From NCBI GenBank assembly GCA_038501785.1, contig JBAMJR010000031.1:9683501-9747500 (forward strand): DNA of 64,000 nucleotides, written 5' to 3'. How positions within the stretch are numbered: position 1 is the stretch's first letter; each line of letters starts with the position of its first letter. A model generated the notes under the pieces. That model was not told the DNA's origin and made no database searches. It saw only the letters and a list, made by a program, of their open reading frames with translations. The DNA comes from Myoxocephalus aenaeus (lineage: Eukaryota; Chordata; Actinopteri; Perciformes; Cottidae). Made by a program: the position numbers and the translations under genes. Below, in pieces: positions 14,501 through 26,643 of this stretch.

Positions 14501-16040
14501 TGCTGATTTAGCCATCTCCCCTCTGTGGCCGTGCCCCAGGAGACCCTTCATTAGCACTATAGCACTCTCCCATGTGCCTGTCTATACTTTTACAAAGACA
14601 CTCTTACTTTCACGCAGGTCGGGAGAAGGTGAATGAGCATGAGTTTCAGATGTGAAATGTCACCGGAGAGTTGACGACTTGAGGATTTCCCAGTGGCGTG
14701 GCCTGATTTATTTATGCATGTGTTGCATAGGGGAGGAGAATGTGACCCTGTTGTCAGCATAATGCTCCATAATATTTATCCTCTCTTTTTCTCACCTTGT
14801 ATTCCACATCTCCTTCTCCGCCTGGAGAGATTGAACAACGAGAGTATCGGCAGAACGCTCCTACAGTACTGGACATCCCCAGCATTTCAATTAGCCACAA
14901 AGTCAGAGGTGTAGAATGACTGTTACAAAAAGAAGAATGAGGATGACAGATAGGAGGGATTTATTTATTTTCTGCTGTTTATCTTTCTTTTTTTCTCCAT
15001 CTGCCACTCTCTTTATCTTCCTTCATCTCTCCCCGGTCCTTTCACAGTGCTGTAAAACTCCCCTATGAGTTGTAGAAAGTGATACGGCATCAAGTCCCTC
15101 TGATTCGATGAAAAATGAGGTGTGCTGGAAACGGAGCAGTAAATAAATGGTGCTAGTACAGCGCTTGTGTAGAAGCAAGAAGAGACCCTGTACACGATGT
15201 AGGCAGATTGGATCGATGAACATCACTTTTTGACATGCCCAAGCAAGGGCTAGGTGTGTTTGTGGATTTGTGTGTGCACACGGATGTGTTTGCAGAAGTG
15301 TGTGTGTGTATCCAGTTCTGCAAGAAAGCTGCCAACTATCCGAGTGGAAGGCAGAAGGCTGTGAGACCAGAGTCAGTGAGTGTGTGAGAGAAGAGTCTTC
15401 CATGTGTTCACATAACACACGTATGAGTGTGTGTGTCCCGTCCTCGCCCATCAGTTAATCCATTATCATTTACCAGCCTGTCACACCGCTACACCTTGGC
15501 TTTAATTGCAGCCAACAGTGAAACTACTTGAACCAAATCAATGCTCTGCACTGAGCACCACTCAATCACTTCAACTTAACTTTGTTTCTAACCCAGTTTT
15601 CACACACTGCAGCACCACAAAGCCCCTTCTCTTCTGTACCTGGGCACTAATTGAGCCTTGCCTCGATTGCAGGAGTTTCCACCGTCTTCCTCTGCTTTGA
15701 AAAGCAACCAGCCTCTCCTCCCCTCTCACCTCATTTAGGGATGAGCTTAGATCTCCTGAGCATTTGGTGCATGTGTTACAGACTGTATCCATTTGTGTTT
15801 GTGTGTGTTGTACATGCAATGCTGGGTGTCTGTGTGTGGTTGCCCCTCAGCACAGGTTATGAAGCAGAGCTCAGCAGGAGTCTTGTAAGGAGGCCACAGT
15901 TGCACCAACCTGCAAAGCAGGGGAAATATACACACTGAGCTCAGCTCACGAACTGGGACTTGGGACTAATGTTAGTTACACTATTGTGTATTCATTTACA
16001 GAGTAACTTCAAGTTTTGTGACGTGTACTACTACTTATTG

Positions 16041-16111
16041 GAGTATTGATTGCAAGATTACCTCAAAATGACTAGTACAGTTATTTTGAGGTAATCTTGC
16101 AATCAATACTC
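16041..16111. repeat. Perfect 29-bp inverted repeat with 13-nt spacer
   Basis: The left arm at 16041-16069 starts gagtattgattgcaagatta; the right arm at 16083-16111 is its exact reverse complement. The spacer is gactagtacagtt. There is no sequence similarity to the palindrome at 28943 beyond the architecture. Confidence 0.96.
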
Positions 16112-16147
16112 ACTCCATTGCCTATATTTACTACTTACCACCTAAAC

Positions 16148-16240
16148 CAAGACCAATTCAAGACCAAGACCACAGTGTATCGAGACCGAAACAGGACCAA
16201 GACCAGACCTGTGCCGGTCTCACACTGTATGACACACTTG
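16148..16240. repeat. aagaccaagacc-type repeat
   Basis: Imperfect tandem units of aagacca (accaagaccaattcaagacc and so on). A related degenerate stretch occurs at about 46380-46500. This motif is frequent in fish genomes. Confidence 0.4.
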
Positions 16241-18106
16241 TGGAATATTGAAACCCTCGCAGGGCTCAACACTAACTTTTAGAAGAGGTTGACAGGCTGA
16301 TAACCAGGCATCAGCCTTTGGTTGCCAAAACTGAAAATATGGTTGCCATTTTTACTTGCGTTTATATTTTGAGTAATTAAGTTACTATGAAGTTGTATGG
16401 TTGATAATGAAAATCTTGTGAAGGGCGGTGTTTATCGGCCCGTCAATGGGTGTGACAGTTTTTTGCCTCTTTGCCATTGTTTTTAAAAGAGACTCCTGTT
16501 CCCATGCGATTAAACACACGGAAGAAACGTGCAGCGTTACAGTATCTGCTATAGGTTCTAACTGTCACTGCAATATTCAAATATCACTTATGTAATTTAT
16601 ATTTATTTTGTGGGGAACATTTAGCTGTTTGCTGTCCCTATTTTATTATGTTAAAAATAATTGGTTGCATTGAAACACCCACAGGTTTGTCACTAGGAGC
16701 GACCTCCTTCCAATATGATCAATTGTTGATTCGAAACTATTCATTATAGCTCCTTTACAGAAATTTGGTGAACATACAACATTTTCCAAACAGGAACTTC
16801 ACCTGTTATGAAGTGTTTCTTCAGTATACACCTCACTTGTAAGTAAGTGATCAGAACACTAACTAAAATAGAAGTGCACTTGCATACACTCCACTCTACA
16901 CCCCCGAATGCATCCGTATTTAAACAATCTCATCACGTTTGCAGTCCGTCACAGAATATAGGGTTGTGGGTTGTCCTTAGCAAAGCCAAGGTCACGTCAC
17001 ATTGACAGCTCATCTCCCCTCTGAATTGTAACTAACAGGCCAAACCCAACTAACAGGCCAAAAGGCGAGCATGAGATGACTGACACCGAAAACAACATCA
17101 CTACAGTATACGGTTGCATAGAGAGCTCAACCTGGCTAGTGCTTTTAGGAAAGACCTCAGGCTTTTTGTGTTGACATTAAGCCCCCACTAAGGACGAAGG
17201 AGTGAAAGCTCTGGCAGAGATATTCTCTGGCCCAACAGCAAGAAATTCCACTAAGGATAAAGGAATTAGTTTAAAGGCCCAGTGAATTTCCCTCCATTCT
17301 CATCCTCCTTTGTTGTACAGCACATGTCTTTTTTGTCTTGAATTCATCATTTGTAAAATGCCATTTTCATAAGTCGATTTTGTTGATTGCCTAACCGAGA
17401 CTCCAGGCTGTACTAAAAGGAGCAAATGTGGATTTGCAGATTATATTAGAAAAAATACTGTCATAAAAGGTGCAGTCTTAGAATGCGAGCGAACTTGGCA
17501 ACAAAGGTTTAACACTGCTGACATTTTGTGCAGAGAGAGAATGTGCCGTTGGAGACGAAGTGTGTGTCAACAGGACTGCCTGCAAGATGGTCTCCAGTTT
17601 GCTGAGTGTGCACCCAGTAGGCCCAGAAATATGAGGAGCATGCAGAATGTTGCTGAGTTTCTGATTCGCAGACTCTCCCCTCTTGTGTTGCCCCCCGAGA
17701 AAAAGCTATTGATGTGATTCATGTTTCAGCACATGGTGACTAGCAGGGTCTTGTGCATGACGGCTCCTGCTTCTGATGCTTCTTTGAAAATAAGTTCATG
17801 GTTTTTCAAGCAGCACCAGTAACATCCTCCCGACCTGCCAGTTCCACCCACACACATTCTGGAGGAGCAGGCTTGGCATGATCTTGGAGGGGAAATGCCA
17901 CAGGGTTTGAAAACCCTTCTTTTTGAGTGTTAACAACTATGTAGCTGTGTCCTGAATCTGGCAATCGCAGAGTGGGCCCAGGCATCCGCTTTCTGCAAAT
18001 TACGGGTGTGAGATGTGAATTTAGAGGCACAAATGTTAGCTTGTGTGTTAACATTGTAACTCTCTAAGCACAGCAATGACACTCTTCACTCTTTCACTGT
18101 TATCTT

Positions 18107-18245
18107 TCCTTCAGTGTCCTTAAACAAGACACTGAACCCCCAGTTGCTCCCCAGGCGCCTCACAGGGCAGCACACTGCTCCTTAATTCTAGGGATGGGTC
18201 AAATGCAGAGAAGAATTTCCCCAAGGGGATTAATAAAGGATAATT
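18107..18245 (+). mobile_element. SINE 3' fragment
   Basis: Begins cagtgtccttaaacaagaca (the body), then tcacagggcagcacactgct and gggatgggtcaaatgcagag, and ends in a TTTC-repeat tail. The tRNA-like head is missing (5' truncation). Confidence 0.78.
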
Positions 18246-19700
18246 TCTTCTTTCTTTCTTCTTTTCTTTCTAGTGAAAATAGCAAGTGAATAAAAAAAGG
18301 AGATGTTACCTTTTAAGATGCACTCGGGTTTTGCTTTTATAGTTTGACCCAGGTTGCACTCATATTACAAACAATATCTCAAAATATGCATGGGGGGGGG
18401 CCTAGTCAGACCTTGTGCATCAATTAAACAGGCTTCCTATACATCCCTGCCCACATAATACAGGGGTTTTCAAGTTGAACCCTGGAAATGCTGGCCTCAA
18501 AACACATAAGAAGAAACAGTGGGTTATTATTTCTTTAATTTGAGCCTAGAAGGATAGAAAAAGGATTTTAAATTGTTTCTGTGTTATTGTAGAGGATAGA
18601 AAGGAAGCTGCTGGTGAAATGGTATTTCTGTAAAAGAACATTTTAGCCACCAGTTTCTAAGCATCAGCTAACTTGTGCAGAAGTCTGTTAAGCCTCAGTG
18701 AGTAGCAGCAGATTGTGCCCCCTGTTGAAGCACAAGGCCTTTCTTCTGGTTTTGTTTTAATTCCTTACTCTGAAGACAATCACTTTCCACTTTCGCCAGA
18801 GAATAAAAACCCCACCTCTAATTGATGTGAAATCAAACCTGAACATGCTTTAAAATGTGATTCTTCTGGATCATAGTAAAGAATTGTTCTTGTTGAAGCT
18901 ATTAAAATCTGGCGAGATGTCTCCCCTACTTGTGGTGTGATGTATCCCGCCATAAAGAATGCATGACTGCACGAGAGATGTGAATAGCTCAAATGACCTT
19001 GACAGAAGAAACATCCTCGTTCTGAAATCCCTACATTTTTAATTGAATCATGTCGTGTCTTGTTGATTCCATGTAAAGCACTTAGTGATAAACCTGAATC
19101 TGCCAAATAAGAACAACCCTGGGTGAAAATAATTTGATTTGACGTTATTGGACGCCTTGCTCTCTCTCCATGTGCCTGCTCTGTCTAATAGCTGGTAATG
19201 TAATTACATTTCCATCAGTGGGAGGTCTAATGATTGACTGTGGTGGAATGTGTTATGTGCTAGTGAGATATAAACCTCCCTCTCAAATACTCTAGGTTTG
19301 GTTGGATCAATAATTTCTGCCACTCCCAATTTCTCTCATTTATAATACTGTATTTTCAATCATAATGCTTTAGGAAATATTCCAGGCACTGTTGCAGCAT
19401 TTCTTAATAAAGGTGTTGCAGTTTATTGTGAAACCAAGTGGACAGACTTTTATTCTGACCCTGTGTGTGCCGTGGATTTTTTCACTGAAACTTTGCAAAA
19501 TAAGCTACAATCCAAATGTTGTGGCATTTGTCAAGGTTGTGTGCTGTTACAAGAGGCCTTGTGCATTGTGGTAAACCCAAGCTTCTTCCCTGTTTCCGCT
19601 TGCCAAAGAATTCTCCCTCTGGTCTGAGATAAACCTCAGCACTACTGCTGGTACCTTCACACATCCTAATTGGCCCGTCTGTCTGGCCAGGGAGTCTAAC

Positions 19701-19702
<2 letters not shown>

Positions 19703-19754
<52 letters not shown>

Positions 19755-19810
19755 GTCTGCGTGTGTCTGCGTGTGTCTGCGTGTGCGTGTGTGTGTGTGT
19801 GTGTGTGCGT
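19703..19810. repeat. Imperfect (TG)n next to arvcf acceptor
   Basis: TG repeat with tgcgtgtc interruptions, ending about 25 bases before the splice acceptor at 19834. Confidence 0.95.
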
Positions 19811-19834
19811 GCGTTTCTCTGTATTTCCCTTCAG

Positions 19835-19962
19835 GCTTTGAGCTGCTGTATCAGCCGGAAGTGGTGAGGCTCTACCTATCTCTGCTGACGGAGAGCCAGA
19901 ACTACAACACCCTGGAGGCCGCTGCCGGGGCTCTGCAAAACCTCAGCGCTGGACACTGGACT
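19835..19962 (+). CDS. arvcf: arvcf exon: late armadillo repeat
   Basis: The exon begins with two bases of a glycine codon, after acceptor ...cccttcag, and reads FELLYQPEVVRLYLSLL, TESQNYNTLEAAAGALQNLS and AGHWT before donor gtgagt. The LEAAAGALQNLSAG block is a classic armadillo helix in the delta-catenin family. A TG repeat of about 100 bp ends about 25 bases before the acceptor, which leaves a very short pyrimidine tract. It joins in phase 0 to the exon at 21394. Confidence 0.95.
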
Positions 19963-21393
19963 GTGAGTCCGGGGTTGGGGAGGGAAAACACGTAGACACT
20001 ATGTCCTTGTCCTTACTCATATATTGCATTCGTGCAACGTCTGTCCTCGTCATTGACCTTTCAGTAACAGAAATCTTGGATTGTGATTGGATAAAAAATA
20101 CAGAGTCTGATGGGTTTGAGAGGAAGCAGAGGCGCTATAACAAGGTGTAGATGCTCTGTCTCTGCAAACCATATAACCAGTTTAGACTGCCATGCATCTC
20201 AATATTTGAACAGTGTACCATCAGGTAGATCAAACACAATATTTGAAGCTACCTTTCTTGGTTAGAACCATCCATCTAAGTGATTACATGACTAGATAAG
20301 TGTGAGATAACTACTGTAGACCAAACTTTCATCTCTGATAGATGTTTGCGTCTGATGAAGGATGATGTGAGAACCTCTAGAGCCAGGACCAGACATTTAT
20401 TCCAATTAGAGTGACTGTGGATCTGCTGAGAGGCAGTCGCTTATGTTCCTCAGCACAGGCTGGCTGCATTCATTTCACGGCAGCGTTATCACCGCTGGGC
20501 TTCTCTTTACATTCGTGTGTCAGAATGTAAACGCGTCCTTCAGTCATCTAAATTCATTAACCGCATCTACTTCGAGTGGAATAAACACCTGAACTTTTAG
20601 TGACACCCCTGACTAGTGAGATAACTAGCGTAACAATTCAGCAGTAATACATTTCAGCTCAGGTGAGCATTTTGAGAAGAAATTCTTCTTTCTTTTGGTG
20701 TATTAATTTTTCTGTCGGAGCTGATCAGAATGTCGGGCGAGGCTCAGGAGCATGTGGAGCAGCTAACCCATCACACTGTCGCATCTGCCCCTGCTCTCTG
20801 GGAGGATACCGGAGCTGCTTCTTTATATCCTCCTCATTCTTTGCGACTGATTAGTTCCACTGGATTGGCCTGCTTCTTAAAGCTTACTACTGCCACCTGG
20901 TGGTTCAGCTGTGCCGCTCCTCTACTTAATTACATCTCTTGGGGTACCAGTGCTTAGAAGATAAACCCTTTTATGTCAGACTTAATGTTTTATGGTACAA
21001 AAAAAATGAGAAGTAAAATCTACTGATGTTTAAATTAGGACGAATTACACCACATGTCCATTCAGAGCCCCACAGTGTAATGTTGTGAATTAGTCAAGCT
21101 CAAGGAGCAGTGCTGAGCTGTCTTGTAGTTAGTGACTGAATGATTGGGCGTGTGTGCATGTATATGTGTGAGCATGAAGAAATGTATAAAAAATGTCCTC
21201 ATGGAGGATAACTTAGTGGAGCTTCGTCAGTGTGTGGTCGTGCTGGGCTGCTCCCAGGTGGGAATCTGTAGTTCTGCATGAATGCCAAACAGGCAGTTAC
21301 TGACAGCATGTGCTCACTAAACCTACCCTATAGGTTAAAGGTTGAAAATATATATACAAAGCAGTCACACCATGCCCTCTGTCTGCCCTCCAG

Positions 21394-21544
21394 TGGTCCA
21401 ACTACATTCGAGCCACAGTGCGCAAGGAGAAAGGTCTTCCTATCCTGGTGGAGCTTCTGCGCTCCGACTCCGACAAGGTGGTCCGAGCTGTGTCCATCGC
21501 TCTGCGCAACCTGTCCATTGACCGCCGCAACAAGGACCTGATTG
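21394..21544 (+). CDS. arvcf: arvcf exon: armadillo repeat
   Basis: After acceptor ctgccctccag the exon reads WSNYIRATVRKEKGLPILVE, LLRSDSDKVVRAVSIALRNL and SIDRRNKDLI. It ends after the first base of a glycine codon at donor gtacaa. VRAVSIALRNLS is the repeat-defining helix. The donor is a poor match after the GT, but frame and homology fix it. Confidence 0.95.
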
Positions 21545-21762
21545 GTACAAATCATTAGCATTTCAACACACACTGATTTAAGATCCAAGTTGTCTGATTC
21601 TGTGAAAAAAATACACTTCAACATTCAGCCAAAGCTAATGTAAGGCTTCAGCAGTCTCAACAACAGTAACTCACCCTCTGTCTGAAACGCTCTGTTTTTG
21701 TGCCTTCAAACATCATTACCAGCACTTTTACCTGTTAACCTTAAAAAAACTTTGCCTTTCAG

Positions 21763-21955
21763 GAAGTTATGCCATGCGGGACTTGGTGAGCAACTTGCCA
21801 AGTGGCCAGCAGCGGCCAGCCAAAAACCTGGAGGAGGACACTGTGGTCGCCATCCTCAACACCATCCATGAGATCGTCACTGACAGCTCTGAAAATGCCC
21901 GCTCCCTCGCCCAGGCTCAGGCCATTGAGAAGCTGGTTGCCATCAACAGGACTAG
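21763..21955 (+). CDS. arvcf: arvcf exon: armadillo repeat
   Basis: The exon follows acceptor tttgcctttcag and completes the glycine codon. It encodes GSYAMRDLVSNLPSGQQRPA, KNLEEDTVVAILNTIHEIVT and DSSENARSLAQAQAIEKLVA. The EEDTVVA.LNTIHEIV core matches ARVCF closely; the linker before it (NLPSGQQRPAKN) is the variable insert between helices. It ends two bases into a serine codon, at donor gtaata. Confidence 0.95.
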
Positions 21956-23048
21956 GTAATACTATACAGTACATCACATAGTAACAACATGTAAACCAGC
22001 AGACTGTATTATTTAGATTGATTTATGGTTCTACGCCAGTTTTGTTTAGGATTTAATGTATTTTTAGGCAACTTTTTACATATAGACGGCCCCAAAAGGA
22101 ATCTGCACAATTATAGCGTCAACACTGGCAGAACTATTTGCATTTTTATCACAAAGTATAGTTTGCCCAAACACACTCATTTTATCAGTCTTATCCTGTA
22201 GGTCAAACCAAACACTAACAATACATTCATATTCTTGTGAACCCTGCCAGAAGTGTGGATATAATTTACATATATATTATACCATGATACATTATACATA
22301 TAATAATTAAACAATGACCTTGAATGCAAATTTAATTAGTATTCATGGAGGATAATGTGATATGTCTCCAATGGCCCAAGCTTGGCTCCCACAATACTAT
22401 GTTCTAACCAGCCTGAGCCCACACACATGAATTAACAGGCTTTTAGATGTGGAGGGCAGTGTTATAGGGCGGAGCCTATGAAGCATCTGCTCATACAGGT
22501 AGGAGAGTAGCCGTTCCTCTAATGCCCGAGCTCTACACAATAACCTGGTTATGAAAACTAATAGATATTTTGTCTTATAGATAGGTGTCTTATATTAACT
22601 GTGTTAACGATTCCAAACTGAAGTGCGTCTGCACCCCTCTTTTAACTTAAGATTCAGAGCACTTTTCAAAGGCTTGTGCTTGTGTGGTATTGATCATACG
22701 GAGAGTCACTCTAACTATTATGAATATACATTGTTTACTCACAGACCAAAAAGCTTAATTTCCTCGGACACACATGAGATTAGCTTTCTTTGAAGTGAGG
22801 TCCCCACCCACATGCAATGAATACTGGTCGCTCAAAGGTAGCTAATGAAAGGAAATGTACACTCATCTGGCTTTGAATTAATAACTAGAGACCCTGAAGC
22901 CACTCGGGGGACTTGACGTCTCTGAATAAAGAGATTGATTCGCGTGCGAGCATATCCAGCTGTCACTGTTTGTGGTTTAGATGGGGTTTCTGACTTTAAC
23001 TGCTGTATTACCTCTTCATATATTTCCCCCTTCTTGTGGCCCCCTCAG

Positions 23049-23160
23049 CCAATCAGCTCGCGAAACCAAGGCGGCGTCCCACGTGTTGCAGACGGTCTGG
23101 AGTTATAAGGAGCTGAGGAACGCTTTGACCAAGGATGGCTGGAACAAAAGTAACTTCCAG
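23049..23160 (+). CDS. arvcf: arvcf exon: last armadillo repeat
   Basis: Acceptor ccccctcag is followed by one base that completes a serine codon. The product reads QSARETKAASHVLQTVWSY and KELRNALTKDGWNKSNFQ. The VLQTVWSYKELRNALTKDGW stretch closes the armadillo domain in all delta-catenins. It ends in phase 0 at donor gtacat. Confidence 0.95.
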
Positions 23161-23442
23161 GTACATAAACTATCCTTCACATATAATCTGGGTCCTTAGT
23201 ATTGTTGTTTTAATATCAGGTTCTTAAAGAATATTACTTCAACCATTACTGACACAAAATGTTTATACGGACCACTTTACCATTAATGAAGTGTCCCACA
23301 AAAAATATTAGTATCATCATAAGCCACTGTAGCATCATAAGTCACTTCTCATTGTGTAAAATACATAGAGACAAAGCTAGTGAGTACATGAGGACATGAG
23401 CCAAGGTATTTTAAATGTTTGCATAAATGTTTCTTCTCTCAG

Positions 23443-23530
23443 CCCACGATGTCAACCACTCCCAAAGCAACCAAGAACGGCAAGCCAAGCTACGACGACA
23501 CCACCCTACCCCTGATGGAGAAGAACCAAG
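23443..23530 (+). CDS. arvcf: arvcf exon: start of C-terminal tail
   Basis: After acceptor tcttctctcag the exon encodes PTMSTTPKATKNGKPSYDDT and TLPLMEKNQ. The SYDDTTLPLMEK block corresponds to the FDDSTLPLVDK segment of mammalian ARVCF. It ends after one base of a glycine codon, at donor gtcagt, which has an atypical third base. Confidence 0.9.
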
Positions 23531-23669
23531 GTCAGTTAGAGTGTGCGTGTTTGATCGTTGTTGTTTTCGCCTGTTTAGAGGACCAAATCGGTGAAATAAG
23601 GGGGAAAAGATCCCAGGGCTTTTTTTGCAGAATTACAATATTATTGTATTCACTATGAAGTCCAGTGCC

Positions 23670-24690
23670 GAGTCAAAAGGATGAGGCCGGCGATATTCTA
23701 GATTTCCAAATCCTGTGAAAAGACCAAACCCAAAACATTTTTGTCCGTCTCTCAATAAATTATGACTTCCCCAATCATTCTAAGGCTTTCATCCCCAAGC
23801 CCACTGGTTCCTCCTGAAGACTTACATCTTTTAGGTGATGAACAATAATTTCCGTTTTTAAAAAAGATTTAAGAATGTCTTAAAACAGCTAGACTCTGTA
23901 GTATTTTGCAAATGTTACTCGTAGTGAAATATTTTTCCATTATTTGGAGATGATCTTTAGCAATTGATGAATATAAATGTGGTGCCCTAATGAGTGTTTT
24001 CAGCAACAGGACAGCATATATAGAATTGACTCAGTGCCTATGTTCATCATACAAGGGAACATGTCACCCAGTACAGTAATGCTCTTCGTTAATGTGTTTT
24101 TATTTATTTCTGGACGAGGTCTGTACAAAGATGAATAATATATACGAGACTTTGACTACACAGACAATACTTGTTAGCAGGCTAAATTAATTGCTAGTTT
24201 TGTCTTTTCACAGGATTTATTGACAATTAAAAAAGATATATAGAATGCCACCAGATTTATGTTAGGGTCGGTAAGTGATGGCATAAAGTACACAAACCGA
24301 ACAGTATCACACCCGTATAGTCCTCAAAGCAGGTTTAAACACAATACTAACTAACTTGAAAACAGTGTGTGATCGTGTCCAGTTCGTTGAGGACATGTCT
24401 TTCTTTTTTTCTCATGGTTATATTGAAGCGCTGTGCTTGCCACGTTACTACTCTCATCCTCTGTGTGGTGAAGCTGTGGCGTGTTATGTTGCAATAATGC
24501 TGTTTCATAGGGGTAAAAAATAAAGCGCATAAAATGGGAGCTGGAGCTTTGAACAGCATACTGCTGCTGTTTTAACCAAGACCGTCAACCCTCAAAAAGT
24601 TAGTTTTGACAAAATATAGAGAAATGTCCTTTTTTGTGTTGGGTTTTAAATTGACGTAATGGGGTCGGTGATATTGGAAATTTCCCCACC
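23670..24690. repeat. Degenerate fish repeat pieces
   Basis: ggatgaggccggcgatattc and tgtgaaaagaccaaacccaa (23681-23735), and gggtcggtgatattgg (about 24662), resemble a common teleost repeat. A similar phrase, atgaaaagaccaaaaccaac, occurs at about 30369. Ends and orientation are unclear. Confidence 0.3.
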
Positions 24691-25056
24691 CTTATGTAAT
24701 CATGTATAGCCATCCACAATCAAAAAACTGGGTTAGAGGTTTTTCTATAACAGCAGCAGTATATGTGGGGGAGGGTGAGGGACTTGTGCAGTACATTGGC
24801 CCAACAACAAACATCTCTTTGACAGAGGAGTCAATAGCATCACCGCAGTTTAATGTCCTGATTTTTGGCTTTGCGTCCCACTATTTTTTGCATCCATACA
24901 TGCACATTAAACGGCACTCATGCCTGCCCACTCTCAGTTTGCATTATTCAATCACTGGCCGAGAACCATTACCCTGAAAAGCAGCAGCGTTTTGGCTCAA
25001 TGAATCAGTTTGTGTGTGCGCCATTTTTGTACAAATGGCATATGAATGCTTTTCAG

Positions 25057-25110
25057 GCACCAGGAAATGTGGCAGTGGTGATATGACACCTATGGATGAG
25101 CTGGGTCCAG
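25057..25110 (+). CDS. arvcf: arvcf exon: short tail exon
   Basis: This 54-nt exon lies between acceptor gcttttcag and donor gtaaga. It encodes GTRKCGSGDMTPMDELGP and fits the frame on both sides (enters with two bases and leaves with one). It corresponds to mammalian SRDVIPMDALGP. A 54-nt exon preserves frame if skipped, so it could be alternative. Confidence 0.88.
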
Positions 25111-26551
25111 GTAAGAGCCAGACTGCATGATTGTCCTTAGCCAAAGAAGAGCTAGCTCTCCTCTAATCTCACTTCAGTGTCCAACAGTTATTTGATTCAA
25201 CATCTCTCTTACTAGTTCTTTAACCGTTGCCAAGATTACATTTTTAATCCGAAAATTCAAGCCACTGAACACTGATGTCGATGTGATGACTTCAAACATG
25301 AAGCTCGTTGATGCTGTATGCAGGACCCCTCTCTTGACAAGATGTTTGTACAAAGCTGGGCCTTCATCAGAAGCTCAGCACCAACAGATGTGGGTGGTTC
25401 TCCACTTAAATAGAAACACTCTTAATATCTCACGTGGCAGAGTTCCTCAACTGTGCTTCTTTTAAAGTAAATTATCCTGCTGTTAGATAAACCCCATCCC
25501 ACCACAGACACCACCATTAAACACTGCGGTAACGTAAGCCGCTGAGTGCAAAACATATTAATAATGTTATTTATTTATGTTTAAAAAAGAAGAATAAAAA
25601 CATGAAAGAAAACACGTATATGTATCTCTCTGGACCTGCTTGTTTCGAGGCTGTGGGTCAGAGAGGACATCAGACACAGCAATCACTAGAATTTATCTCA
25701 TAACCCGCCGGCAAAATACAACGTCCAACAGGTCTACCTTACGGATAATGCATACCTATGTGAAAAGAATAATGTGTAGTTAAATGTATTTTTCTTCAAT
25801 CATGCTGGTTTTCCTACAAGCCTCTGGGTCCATATTTATCAAGCATCTAAGAATCCCTCCATTAAATTGATGAAAATACTTCTTTTCGCTGTATGAAGCT
25901 TCCTACATCTACTTTGAACTGAATATGTATGTGCATAATCTGAGGTGTATGAGGGATACAAGTGTGATACTACTGCTGAAACTGTTTTTCATTCAGACCC
26001 AAATCCTGACTGTTGTTTATTTTATTTTATCATTTTCATGAATGGCTTTTGGCAACTATATAATAAAAAATATTTAGAGCTCGCTCAATGTTTGCTATGA
26101 TAGGAGTGATTTTCAAGGTTGCAAATGTTGATAAAATGTTTGTAAAGTACGACTAAATAGAGTATGTGTCACGCTGAAATGTTTTGGCCAGCTGGGGCTG
26201 ATTTTCTATTACTGAGATGCTTGATCAACTCTTGTGCTGGAATATGTGAGAGTGCATTTTTTTTAAAACAGTTATGGGGACTGGGTCAAATAGCACTTCA
26301 TCTGGTTTGTTTTAAACCGACTGTGGTGGTAAATAACATGAGTGCTAGAAAGTTTAGAGAAGCAAAAGATAAGAATGTGCTGTTCTGTGTCCAACAACTT
26401 TCCGGCACTCTTGTTAAATGTTCCAGTGCAGAAAACCATTGAGTCAGTCTCTCCACGCAGGTTAAAACAACACCATAAATGATCTGTAACCGTTGGTTCT
26501 TATCCGTGGGTGGAGAAGAATTAACTGACCGTTGTTCTCTGACCTCATTAG

Positions 26552-26643
26552 ATGGTTACTCCACCATTGACCAGAGGGACAAGGACTGCAAATACAAGAC
26601 AGTTGACGGCTCAGTGGACCAGACAGAACCGGAGCCATTAAAG
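26552..26643 (+). CDS. arvcf: arvcf exon: DGYSTID tail segment
   Basis: The exon follows acceptor ctcattag and encodes DGYSTIDQRDKDCKYKTVDG and SVDQTEPEPLK, ending in phase 0 at donor gtacag. The DGYST(I/V)D(Q/R)R motif is conserved in ARVCF, and EPLK matches the mammalian KEPLK. Confidence 0.92.

Noticed and set aside
15023..15458. 142-codon minus-strand open frame
   Set aside because: Rich in His-Thr from TG/CA-repeat-like sequence; no homology seen.
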